A stretch of DNA of 51,391 bases, taken from Elusimicrobiota bacterium (GTDB lineage Bacteria; Elusimicrobiota; Endomicrobiia; CG1-02-37-114; XYA2-FULL-39-19). Below are positions 34,799 through 42,372 of the stretch, piece after piece. Positions within the stretch are counted from its first letter, which is position 1. Every line of letters starts with the position of its first letter. The translations under genes and the position numbers were made by a program. Location of the stretch: positions 1-51,391 of the forward strand of contig JAHIVV010000026.1 in assembly GCA_018816525.1 (NCBI GenBank), written 5' to 3'. The notes beneath the pieces were generated by a model. The model was given only the letters and a program-made list of their open reading frames with translations, made no database searches and had not been told where the DNA came from.

Positions 34799-34975
34799 TC
34801 AGGACTGAATTCGCTTTGTATCTTTTAGGATTGCTGAAAGCAACCCGGAAATACTTTTTGAAACAGAAATTTCTACTTGAGCGAATTTTTCTGCAAGAGC
34901 AGATATTTTAGCCGTAACGGAAGAGGCCTTTTCAATGTTGTGATTATTGAGAATTGATTCTATCTCTGGGGGCAT
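34799..34975 (-). CDS. Small hypothetical protein downstream of two receiver genes
   Basis: A 58-codon frame starts 14 bases after the stop of the receiver gene at 34990. It reads MPPEIESILNNHNIEKASSV, then alternating Ala/Ser/Lys/Leu helices (AKISALAEKFAQVEISVSK) and ends KDTKRIQS. Composition suggests a short coiled coil, and codon use resembles the neighbours. There is no clear ribosome site, so translation would depend on coupling to the receiver gene. The shifted frame that follows hints that it was once longer. No homologue recognised. Confidence 0.4.
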   Translation of the reverse strand: MPPEIESILNNHNIEKASSVTAKISALAEKFAQVEISVSKSISGLLSAILKDTKRIQS

Positions 34976-34989
34976 AAAACGATTGAGAT

Positions 34990-35364
34990 TTATTTTGTTA
35001 CCAGAATATCTTTTACTTTTGCAGTTAAATCCTGAAGTTTTACAGGTTTGACCAAATAATCAGATGCAGTATGAATCAAGGCATTGATTCCGATTGTTTG
35101 TTCAAGTTTTGCCTGGTCAAAAGCAGTGCATATGATTACAGGAAGTTTTGGGTATTTTTCGCGTGTTCTTTGTAATACGCTCAATCCGCTGGCATCCGGA
35201 AGTTTCATATCAAGCAACATCAGGTCGGGTTGTGTTTGCGCGAGGTATTCAAGCGCCTGTGCTGCATTATTTGCCACTGATAAGTCAAAACCGCATTTTT
35301 TTAGCGCAGTAGCGAATATTTCACTTAAAAGTTCTTCGTCTTCGACAACAAGTATCTTTTTCAT
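34990..35364 (-). CDS. Stand-alone response regulator receiver protein
   Basis: A single CheY-like domain of 124 residues without output domain. The acidic pair is E8-D9, the phosphoacceptor D52 (LMLLDMKLPDASG), the switch Thr in VIICTAF and the Lys in DYLVKPVKL. It follows a second receiver gene by 33 bases, so the two form a pair of single-domain receivers with no kinase in the window. The pair may work in a phosphorelay or chemotaxis-like path; nothing here shows which. Confidence 0.9.
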   Translation of the reverse strand: MKKILVVEDEELLSEIFATALKKCGFDLSVANNAAQALEYLAQTQPDLMLLDMKLPDASGLSVLQRTREKYPKLPVIICTAFDQAKLEQTIGINALIHTASDYLVKPVKLQDLTAKVKDILVTK

Positions 35365-35397
35365 TTAATCATCCTTTCGCAGTATTTGTCACTTAGA

Positions 35398-35766
35398 CTA
35401 GATTCCGAGGATTTCCTGTACTCTCTTTTTTAACTCAGGCAAAGGAAAAGGCTTAATAAGCAAATCAACCACTTGGGTAGAATCGATTTCACTCATAGAT
35501 GCCTGGTCCATATAACCGGTGCAGAATATCACCGGAAGCCCAGGGTGAGTTTTTTTTAGTTCTTTTGAATACTCAAGGCCTGTTTCTTCAGGAAGTTTCA
35601 TGTCAAGAATTGCCAGGTCAACTGTTTTATCTTTTATCATAAGCCTGGCTTCTTTAACACTAGCTGCCGGAATAATACGGTATCCCTGGTTTTTTAATGC
35701 TGCGCTCATAATTTCCATGAAAGAATCAAGGTTCTCAAGAACAAGTATCGTTTTGTTTTTTTCCAT
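35398..35766 (-). CDS. Stand-alone receiver protein with an altered acidic pocket
   Basis: A single receiver domain of 122 residues. The phosphoacceptor D55 (LAILDMKLPEETG), the Thr in VIFCTGY and the Lys in LIKPF are present. In the N-terminal metal pocket the usual Asp-Asp or Glu-Asp is E11-N12 (ILVLENLDSF), so one Mg2+-coordinating acid is replaced by Asn. D14 may or may not compensate. Phosphorylation could be weaker or the domain could work without it. It is the first gene of its unit, with a near-consensus promoter upstream and no evident Shine-Dalgarno. Confidence 0.88.
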   Translation of the reverse strand: MEKNKTILVLENLDSFMEIMSAALKNQGYRIIPAASVKEARLMIKDKTVDLAILDMKLPEETGLEYSKELKKTHPGLPVIFCTGYMDQASMSEIDSTQVVDLLIKPFPLPELKKRVQEILGI

Positions 35767-35785
35767 GTCTGCATGTCTGGATTAT

Positions 35786-35814
35786 ATTATATAATATATT
35801 TGCTTTGATTTCAA
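35786..35814 (-). promoter_or_regulatory. Promoter for the receiver pair
   Basis: On the minus strand TTGAAA (35809-35814), 17 bases, TATAAT (35786-35791). The leader to the ATG at 35766 would be about 12 bases. It overlaps the likely promoter of the divergent plus-strand unit. Confidence 0.6.
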
Positions 35815-35827
35815 TAATAAGTATAAT
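35799..35827 (+). promoter_or_regulatory. Probable promoter for the DHS-like/AEC/aminotransferase unit
   Basis: TATAAT at 35822-35827 is perfect; the -35 is poor (TTTGCT at 35799-35804 with 17 bases spacing, or TTGCTT with 16). A leader of about 30 bases with AAGGGA precedes the ATG at 35863. Confidence 0.4.
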
Positions 35828-35862
35828 AACTTAAACAATGATTTTTACGAAAGGGATAATAC

Positions 35863-36906
35863 ATGGAATATAAAGGTAAATTCAAAATATTTAACAATTC
35901 ACAAATAAAAACATATCCTCTGAAACAAAGAAAAAGCAAAGTATCTGTAGGCCTTTTTGTAGATTGTAAAAAACTTGAAAATTCAGAAATAATCCAGCCA
36001 TTAAAAGAAATAGAAAATATCGCGAATGCGGTTGTAGCTGCACGTAAAAATAAAAAACCAATAATTGTAATAACCGGCGCCCATCTTGTAAAAAATGGCC
36101 TTTCTCCTATAATTGTCGATTTGATGAAACGTAATATCATAACACTTTTTGCTACTAACGTGGCATCGGCAATCCACAGTTTTGAACTCTCTTTAATCGG
36201 TGAATCGAGCGAAAATGTAAGGGACGGCCTTAAAAAAGGCGAGTTCGGCATGGCCTTTGAAACAGGAATGTATATAAACCAGGCTTTAATTAAAGGAAAC
36301 AGCATGAAACTTGGTTTTGGCGAAACTATGGGCAGATTGTTTACGGATTCAGTTTTCAGAAAAAGCGTAATTAATGCTGGTGTTAAAGGAAATAAATACA
36401 GGGGTTATTATATGCCGTTAAACGGTTTTAAATATGAGGAAAACTGTATTTTTGCACAGGCAATTAAATTGAATATTCCAGTAACGGTACATGCAAGCAT
36501 TGGGACTGACATTGTAGACCAGCATTGTAATTTTGACGGAGCTGCAAAAGGGGCCACCAGCGCGCGGGATTTTCTTATTTTTGTAAATGAGGTTACAAAA
36601 CTTACACAAGGCGGCGTCATTTTAAATATAAGTTCTGCGGTAATGGGGCCGGAAGTTCTATTGAAAGCAGTTTCAATGGCGGCTAATGTTGGTAAAGCGC
36701 CTAAAAACATAGTAACAGGTGATTTTGATTTGCGCCCGTACGGAAACGAAGATAAAAATGAAGGCAGGTACCACTATTATTTCAGGGACCAGAAAAGCAT
36801 AGTTAAAAGAATACCGGAAGTTTATTCAGGCAAAGGTTATTATATAGAAGGCGATCAGAAAGAAACTATTCCTTCCTTATATCAATACATCCTAAAGCTG
36901 CTATAA
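35863..36906 (+). CDS. Deoxyhypusine-synthase-like protein of unknown function
   Basis: A 347-residue protein whose middle (about 65-135) reads PIIVITGAHLVKNGLSPIIV, then ATNVASAIHSFELSLIGESS, then KGEFGMAFETG. This pattern (GxHLxKxGLxPxxxDLM, ATNxAxxIHxFExxxIGxxS) belongs, as far as I recall, to a bacterial family in the DHS-like NAD/FAD-binding superfamily with no assigned reaction. The end has DFDLRPYGNEDK and YYFRDQKSIVKRIPE. I do not see the Lys-containing GGGxxKHH-type active site of true deoxyhypusine synthase. It begins an operon with an AEC permease 1 base downstream and a class III aminotransferase, which suggests amine or amino-acid metabolism; that is inference. Confidence 0.65.
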   Translation: MEYKGKFKIFNNSQIKTYPLKQRKSKVSVGLFVDCKKLENSEIIQPLKEIENIANAVVAARKNKKPIIVITGAHLVKNGLSPIIVDLMKRNIITLFATNVASAIHSFELSLIGESSENVRDGLKKGEFGMAFETGMYINQALIKGNSMKLGFGETMGRLFTDSVFRKSVINAGVKGNKYRGYYMPLNGFKYEENCIFAQAIKLNIPVTVHASIGTDIVDQHCNFDGAAKGATSARDFLIFVNEVTKLTQGGVILNISSAVMGPEVLLKAVSMAANVGKAPKNIVTGDFDLRPYGNEDKNEGRYHYYFRDQKSIVKRIPEVYSGKGYYIEGDQKETIPSLYQYILKLL

Positions 36907-36907
36907 C

Positions 36908-37831
36908 ATGATATTAATAATAAATATTATTTTCCCCATTTTTGGCGTTATCGGGCTCGGGTACCTGCTTAAAAGAAAAAACTTTCTGACACAGGAAAGT
37001 ATAAACGTTATGAACAGGTTGTTGTATTTTTTCGGTTTGCCTGCGCTTATTTTTTTAAGCATTGTCCAGTTTGAATTTGACAAGGTTTTCAATCTTGCAA
37101 GCGTTACAGGAATAATTATTACTACGGTTTTAACCTGTATTCTAGCCTGGGCCTGCAGCGGTTTTATAAAGATTAATGCGCAAAGGGGCTCATTTATCCT
37201 CGGATGTTTCAGGACCAATATGGCGTATGTCGGGTTTCCTATTATTACCAATTTATATGGTAATTTAGGGCTGGCAAAAGCGGCAATTATTGGAGGAGCA
37301 TTTGCTATTGTTGCTGTTATTTTGTCAGTTATTATCCTTGAATACTACAGGCCGCAAGGCAAACAAGAAAAAAACACATTGAGTTTGCTGAAATCAATAA
37401 TATACAATCCATTAATAGTTTCATCTGTAGCAGGCCTTATTTTCGCGGTATTAGGCATAAAACTTCCTTCTGTTTTTTCCAAATTTCTTGATCTTCTTTC
37501 AAAAATGTCTCTGCCCATGGCCCTGCTTAGCGTTGGCGCATCTATAACTTTTACTTCTATCGTCAACAATTTGAACCTGCAGACTATAATTATATTCGTA
37601 AAGTTGATTTTTATGCCAATTATTGCTTTAATGATTTATACGTTTTTAATTCCAACAACGTTACTGGATTTAAAAATCGGGGTTTTGATCATTGCAATGC
37701 CAACCGCAGTTTCGTCTTTTGTTATGGTTAAAGAAATGGAAGGCGATTATGATATGATGGCTAATACGATTACTTTAACAGCTATTGCGTCGATGTTCAC
37801 TCTCTCGTTCTGGCTGCTAATACTGAAATAA
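36908..37831 (+). CDS. AEC-family permease (auxin efflux carrier family)
   Basis: A 307-residue membrane protein with about ten hydrophobic segments in two halves of five. IFPIFGVIGLGYLLKRKNFL (N-terminus) and the second half starting near LKSIIYNPLIVSSVAGLIFA are typical of bacterial AEC proteins, as is the helix-breaking FRTNMAYVGFPI. Known bacterial members move malonate, malate or other organic anions; the substrate here cannot be read. The ATG lies one base after the stop of the DHS-like gene, so translation is coupled, and both genes likely serve the same metabolite. Confidence 0.85.
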   Translation: MILIINIIFPIFGVIGLGYLLKRKNFLTQESINVMNRLLYFFGLPALIFLSIVQFEFDKVFNLASVTGIIITTVLTCILAWACSGFIKINAQRGSFILGCFRTNMAYVGFPIITNLYGNLGLAKAAIIGGAFAIVAVILSVIILEYYRPQGKQEKNTLSLLKSIIYNPLIVSSVAGLIFAVLGIKLPSVFSKFLDLLSKMSLPMALLSVGASITFTSIVNNLNLQTIIIFVKLIFMPIIALMIYTFLIPTTLLDLKIGVLIIAMPTAVSSFVMVKEMEGDYDMMANTITLTAIASMFTLSFWLLILK

Positions 37832-37889
37832 AAATTTGGGGCGCCGTTTTTTCCTTTAAGGGGGACGGGATCCTTACTCAGGAGGTTTT

Positions 37890-39290
37890 ATGGCAAAAGA
37901 GTACGAATTAAAAGTTAGGAAGATTCAAAAAGTTAAAACACCTTTTAGGAACATGGTAACAAATGAGTTCCCGGTTAAAAAGTCGGTTCAAATCCTAAAA
38001 AAATTGAGAAAATACGAGCCGCGTTCAATGTCCGGCCAGCCGCTGGCGTTATGGGATCGTGCTGCTGGCATCAATGTATTTGATAAATACGGCAATAAAT
38101 GGCTGGATTTTAGCTCCGGAGTACTTGTTGCAAATGCGGGCCACTCAAACCCTGAAATAAAGAAAGCTATAATAAAGCAGACTCAAAAAGGATTATTGCA
38201 CAATTATTGTTTCCCGTCCGAAATAAGAGCAACCCTTATTGAGAAAATTGCAAAATTAGCCCCTTATCCGTTAAAAAAAGTCTTTTTATTGACAACCGGC
38301 GCTGAATCCACCGAAGTTGCAATAAAATTATCCAGAACCTGGGGATTGAAAATAGGCGGGCAAAATAAAATAACCATAGTATCTTTTTCAGGCGCATTTC
38401 ACGGAAGAACCATGGGGTCGCAGATGATCGGCGGCTCACCCGATTTAAAAAAATGGATTGTAAATCTGGATAAAGACATGGTTCAGGCCCCGTTTCCTTA
38501 TTGTTACCGCTGTCCGTGGGGTAAGGATAAATACCAAAATTGCGATGTAGAATGTTTCAATAATTTTGTGAAATTTTTGAAACATAAAAAACTTGACCCT
38601 GCAAAAAATATCGCAGGAGTTATTTCAGAAACTTACCAGGGCGGAAATGCTACATTCATGCCAAAAAAGTTCGCCCAACTGCTAAGAGCTTTCTGCAATA
38701 AGAGCAAAGCATTACTTGTTTTTGATGAAGTTCAGGCTGGTTTTGGCAGAACCGGCAAAATGTTTGGTTTTCAACACTACGATATTGTCCCTGATATAGC
38801 TTGTTGCGGCAAAGGAATATCAAGTTCCCTTCCTCTATCAGCAGTTATAGGGAGACCGGACATAATGGATATGTATGAGCCCAATACGATGACCAGCACC
38901 CACACCGGCAATCCGGTTTGTTCTGTTGCTGCTATAGCTAATATTGACTATTTGGTAAAACACAAATTAGCCGAAAATGCCGCAAAAATCGGAAAATACT
39001 TAGAAAAAGAATTACTTAAGCTTGTGGAAAAATATCCTGATGTAATGGGATGCGCTCAGGGTAAAGGGCTTGTTTATACTTTACATGTAGTCAAATCCGG
39101 AACCAAAGATCCTGATGGAGATTTGGCTCATGATATTGTAGGCAGATGCGTAGAAAAAGGATTGATGCTGTTTTCCCCGGTAGGTACAGGAAGCGCTTCA
39201 ATAAAACTTACACCGCCTTTGACAATAAATGAAACAGCGTTGAAAGACGGTATAAAAGCGCTGGATGAAGCTATTGCAGACTTAATATAA
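37890..39290 (+). CDS. Class III aminotransferase with a four-cysteine insert
   Basis: A PLP-dependent enzyme of the 4-aminobutyrate/ornithine/acetylornithine group, 466 residues. FSSGVLVANAGHSNPE, TTGAESTEVAIKLSRTW, SFSGAFHGRTMGS, DEVQAGFGRTGKMF (279-292) and the Schiff-base K308 (CCGKGISSSLPLSAV) are all in place. C205, C208, C218 and C222 form a CxxC-x9-CxxxC motif in an extra loop, which could bind zinc or a cluster. Substrate is not resolved. AGGAGG sits ideally before the ATG at 37890. It closes the plus-strand operon and is followed by a strong terminator. Confidence 0.88.
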   Translation: MAKEYELKVRKIQKVKTPFRNMVTNEFPVKKSVQILKKLRKYEPRSMSGQPLALWDRAAGINVFDKYGNKWLDFSSGVLVANAGHSNPEIKKAIIKQTQKGLLHNYCFPSEIRATLIEKIAKLAPYPLKKVFLLTTGAESTEVAIKLSRTWGLKIGGQNKITIVSFSGAFHGRTMGSQMIGGSPDLKKWIVNLDKDMVQAPFPYCYRCPWGKDKYQNCDVECFNNFVKFLKHKKLDPAKNIAGVISETYQGGNATFMPKKFAQLLRAFCNKSKALLVFDEVQAGFGRTGKMFGFQHYDIVPDIACCGKGISSSLPLSAVIGRPDIMDMYEPNTMTSTHTGNPVCSVAAIANIDYLVKHKLAENAAKIGKYLEKELLKLVEKYPDVMGCAQGKGLVYTLHVVKSGTKDPDGDLAHDIVGRCVEKGLMLFSPVGTGSASIKLTPPLTINETALKDGIKALDEAIADLI

Positions 39291-39311
39291 ACCTTTAAAC
39301 TTTCTGTAAAT

Positions 39312-39345
39312 AAAAAAAGCTCCAGTTTTGACTGGAGCTTTTTAT
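39312..39345. terminator. Bidirectional intrinsic terminator between convergent units
   Basis: AGCTCCAGT (39318-39326), loop TTTG, ACTGGAGCT (39331-39339), flanked by A-run and T-run on both sides so the stem extends through A-T pairs. It lies 22 bases after the aminotransferase stop and 24 bases after the transketolase stop on the other strand, ending both units. Confidence 0.93.
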
Positions 39346-39368
39346 TTAGGTAGCTTAAATTAAATCTG

Positions 39369-41405
39369 TTATTTCTTTTTTTGTATCAAAAGTTTCCTTG
39401 CTTTTTCAACAAAGTATTCAGCGGTCAAACCGAACAGTTTCATTAATTCCCAGGGCTGGCCCGAGTCGCCGAACTTATCTTCAACACCGATCATATCCAT
39501 CAACAAAGGTGATTTAAATTTTTTGTTGCGTGCGATAGCTCCTGCGACAATATTCCCCAAACCGCCGACTTGATGTTCCTCAGCAGTAATTACAACACCT
39601 GTTTCTTGCGCCGCTTTAAGTATTGACTTCGTATCAAGAGGTTTAATTGTATGGATATTTAATATCCTGGTTTCAATCTTAAACTGTTCTTTCAATATCC
39701 ATGCAGCTCTCATTGCTTCCGGAACCATCGGGCCGCAAGCTATTATCGTAAGCCGCTCTTTTTCAGATTTATAATTTGTCGCAAGTTTTGTTTCAAAAGC
39801 GTCTATAAATTTTTCTTTTACACCTCTGAATCTGATAACATTTGCAACTCCAAATTTATAGGGGGTGTCTGTTTTTGTTACCATCGGAGTTGCTTCCCTT
39901 GCATATCTGATACAAGCAGGGCCTTTAACTTTTGTAACCGCTTGCGTAGCTTTTTCTGTCTCCATTGAATCGCAGGGAACTACCATGGTCATATTCGGCA
40001 AGTAAGCCATGAGCGCAATTTCTTCAAGAGCCTGGTGAGTTGCACCATCGGAACCGACTGAAATTCCCCCGTGCGCTGATGCGATTTTAACATTTAAGTT
40101 GTTATAACAAAGAGTGGTCCTGATCTGATCCCAGTTTCTTCCTGTGACAAACACTCCGTAGGAACCGATAAAAGAAGTTTTTCCTTCCTTTGCAAAACCG
40201 GCTGCTACAACCGTCATATTTTGTTCGGCTATACCCATGCTGAAAAACCTGTTTTTTCTTTCCGGGTGGTTATTATAAAACTCATCCATTTTTATTGAAG
40301 ACGTTATATCCGACCCATGAGCAATAACATTTTTGTCTTCACCTATTTTTTCAAGGGCTCTGCCGAATCCGAATCTGGTGGGTTCCATGTCAACTTTCAT
40401 AACGGCAGGGTCTGAATTCCACCAGTAATTCTTTTTGAATTTCGGGACCATGGCGTCAACTTTTTTTACCACTTTTTTATGATATTCTTCAACCGAACTA
40501 AAAATCTGGTCCAATCTTTCTTTAGGGAATTTATCAGCTATACCGATGTTTTTTAACGCTGTTTCAAGCGATTCATCACCGCATCTTCCGTGTTTTGGCG
40601 GGACTCCGTGGTATCCTACGACATTTTCCGCGTAAGAAATACATTTCCCTTTAATAGTGTTGAATATTATCACTGTGGGCATGCCTTTTACGGTCTTTGC
40701 CAGTTCAAATGCGTCAACTATCTTTTGCATGTCATGGCCGTCAGTAACAATTACGTTCCAGCCGAAAGACCTGTATTTATCTTCCAGCGGCTCAACATTC
40801 ATGACTTGCGCGACAGGCCCGTCTATCTGGAGTTTATTTCTGTCAATTATGCCTAATAGGTTGTCCAGGTTATAGTGCGCAGCTGACATGGCTGCTTCCC
40901 ACACAGAACCTTCCTGCTGTTCGCCGTCACCCATAATGCAATACACCCTGTAATCTTTATTTTCGAGTTTTGCGTTTAAAGCGCTGCCGACAGACACGCC
41001 AAGCCCCTGGCCCAGGGATCCGCTCGAAATTTCTATACCGGGAAGTTTAAATCTGTTAGGATGTCCTTCAAAACCCGACCAAAGTTTTCTTAATTTTGCT
41101 GTTTCTTCAATATTGTAATAACCTGCGGCTCCAAGCGAAACATAAAGCGCAGGAGCTTTGTGGCCTGCTGACCAGAAAGCCCTGTCTCTGTCAGCCCAAT
41201 CAGGGTTTTCAGGATCGTGTTTCATTACTTTTAAATATAACGCGGCAGAAATATCCATGATTGACATGGTCCCGCCGGTATGGCCGGATTTTGCCAAGGT
41301 AATGCCTATCATGTTCCAGGCACGCATTTCTTTTGTTTTCTCAACCAATTCATGGATTGTGTAGTCTTTTCTTAGCTTGCCTGTCTTCGAATTCATCAAT
41401 GCCAT
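39369..41405 (-). CDS. tkt: Transketolase
   Basis: A thiamine-diphosphate enzyme moving two-carbon units between sugar phosphates. The 678 residues carry the TPP motif GDGEQQEGSVWEAAMSAAHY with the distal NKLQ, the N-terminal SGHTGG, SSGSLGQGLGVSVG, and a C-terminal pyrimidine domain with GIAEQNMTVVAAGFA and HGGISVGSDGATHQALE. Its style resembles the archaeal/bacterial split two-subunit enzymes, here as a single chain. It is last in the sugar operon, close downstream of a TIM-barrel isomerase, so it may process the operon's own sugar product. 1-deoxy-xylulose-phosphate synthase is less likely given the motif set. Confidence 0.92.
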   Translation of the reverse strand: MALMNSKTGKLRKDYTIHELVEKTKEMRAWNMIGITLAKSGHTGGTMSIMDISAALYLKVMKHDPENPDWADRDRAFWSAGHKAPALYVSLGAAGYYNIEETAKLRKLWSGFEGHPNRFKLPGIEISSGSLGQGLGVSVGSALNAKLENKDYRVYCIMGDGEQQEGSVWEAAMSAAHYNLDNLLGIIDRNKLQIDGPVAQVMNVEPLEDKYRSFGWNVIVTDGHDMQKIVDAFELAKTVKGMPTVIIFNTIKGKCISYAENVVGYHGVPPKHGRCGDESLETALKNIGIADKFPKERLDQIFSSVEEYHKKVVKKVDAMVPKFKKNYWWNSDPAVMKVDMEPTRFGFGRALEKIGEDKNVIAHGSDITSSIKMDEFYNNHPERKNRFFSMGIAEQNMTVVAAGFAKEGKTSFIGSYGVFVTGRNWDQIRTTLCYNNLNVKIASAHGGISVGSDGATHQALEEIALMAYLPNMTMVVPCDSMETEKATQAVTKVKGPACIRYAREATPMVTKTDTPYKFGVANVIRFRGVKEKFIDAFETKLATNYKSEKERLTIIACGPMVPEAMRAAWILKEQFKIETRILNIHTIKPLDTKSILKAAQETGVVITAEEHQVGGLGNIVAGAIARNKKFKSPLLMDMIGVEDKFGDSGQPWELMKLFGLTAEYFVEKARKLLIQKKK

Positions 41406-41421
41406 TTTTTAATTCTCCTTT

Positions 41422-42339
41422 TTAAACTCTGTTCCAGGCTTCCCTTAGAACTCTTTTTGAGTTAGCTATAAGAACTTCCGGGTTTTCTCCGGGAAGCGGT
41501 TTGACCTCAAAACTTACTATTGGAAGATTGTCTGTTTTTTTGCCCAAATACCCGACATCAAATAAACATTTGAGGAAATCCGTCAGTTCTTTTACCCCGT
41601 TTTCACCTGTTGAAATACCAAATCTTGGGTGCTGGTCGCCGTATCCCGGAGCGTTTTTGTCTTTCATTATAGCATTGCCCATGTGCGCGTGGACTAAGTA
41701 ATCTTTTACCGCGGAAAGAGATTGCTTGGGTGTTTCGTACAACAACGGCATATGACTTAAATCAACCATAAGCCCGAAATTTTTGCATTCTTTTCTTACT
41801 TCTTTCGCAATTTTAGCTGCTTCATCGGAAGGGCCGATCAGAGATTTTTTATCTATGTCGCGGTCAAAGGTTTCAAGTACGAAATTAAGATTTTTTGTAG
41901 CCGCATATTTAGAAAGTTCAATTAACGACGAAATAAGGGCTTTTTTAGCTTCTTCCCTCTTTTCCGGGCCCGGGTCTGCTCCGCTTAAAATTGCCACTGC
42001 TTTTGCTCCCAATTCTTCGGCCTCATTAATTCTTTCTTTGAGAAAATCAACAACTTTTTTTCTTTCAACCGGATCAATCGAGTTTACATTATACTTGTTT
42101 ATCAGAAGCGTCGGCTGGGCTCCGTAAGCAACAGTAAGATGACTTTGTTCAAGCATAGCCCTAGCTTTTTTTCTGATTTCTGGGTCTTTCATCCAGGAAA
42201 CTTCAACAGCCGAGAAAAAGTCGTCTTCGCAAATTTTTTGAAGAGTTTCAAGTATCGGGCCTTCGCCTTTCATCGTTTCCGGGTAAATCATAAAATGGAT
42301 TATCCCGACTTTCATGTAATCATGAATTGAATCTTTCAT
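41422..42339 (-). CDS. Sugar phosphate isomerase/epimerase (xylose-isomerase-like TIM barrel)
   Basis: A 305-residue AP-endonuclease-2/IolE-type TIM barrel. Candidate metal ligands are in FVLETFDRD (Glu), LMVDLSHMP (Asp, His), VHAHMGNA (His) and VSFEVKPLPGE (Glu). This set fits metal-dependent keto-sugar epimerases and isomerases. GGAGG precedes the ATG at 42339, so I keep that start rather than the Met at codon 9. It lies between the UxaE-like gene and transketolase and likely acts on the same sugar. Specific reaction unknown. Confidence 0.8.
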   Translation of the reverse strand: MKDSIHDYMKVGIIHFMIYPETMKGEGPILETLQKICEDDFFSAVEVSWMKDPEIRKKARAMLEQSHLTVAYGAQPTLLINKYNVNSIDPVERKKVVDFLKERINEAEELGAKAVAILSGADPGPEKREEAKKALISSLIELSKYAATKNLNFVLETFDRDIDKKSLIGPSDEAAKIAKEVRKECKNFGLMVDLSHMPLLYETPKQSLSAVKDYLVHAHMGNAIMKDKNAPGYGDQHPRFGISTGENGVKELTDFLKCLFDVGYLGKKTDNLPIVSFEVKPLPGENPEVLIANSKRVLREAWNRV

Positions 42340-42372
42340 TTTGAACCTCCAGAACAGTGATCCCGTTACCCT

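Noticed and set aside
37832-37889. GC-rich run between the AEC and aminotransferase genes as a terminator
   Set aside because: No stem longer than the GGCGCC self-complement and no following U-run; only the AGGAGG ribosome site is convincing.
39312-39345. The hairpin as an operator
   Set aside because: The A-run/T-run flanks and position between convergent stops fit a bidirectional terminator better.
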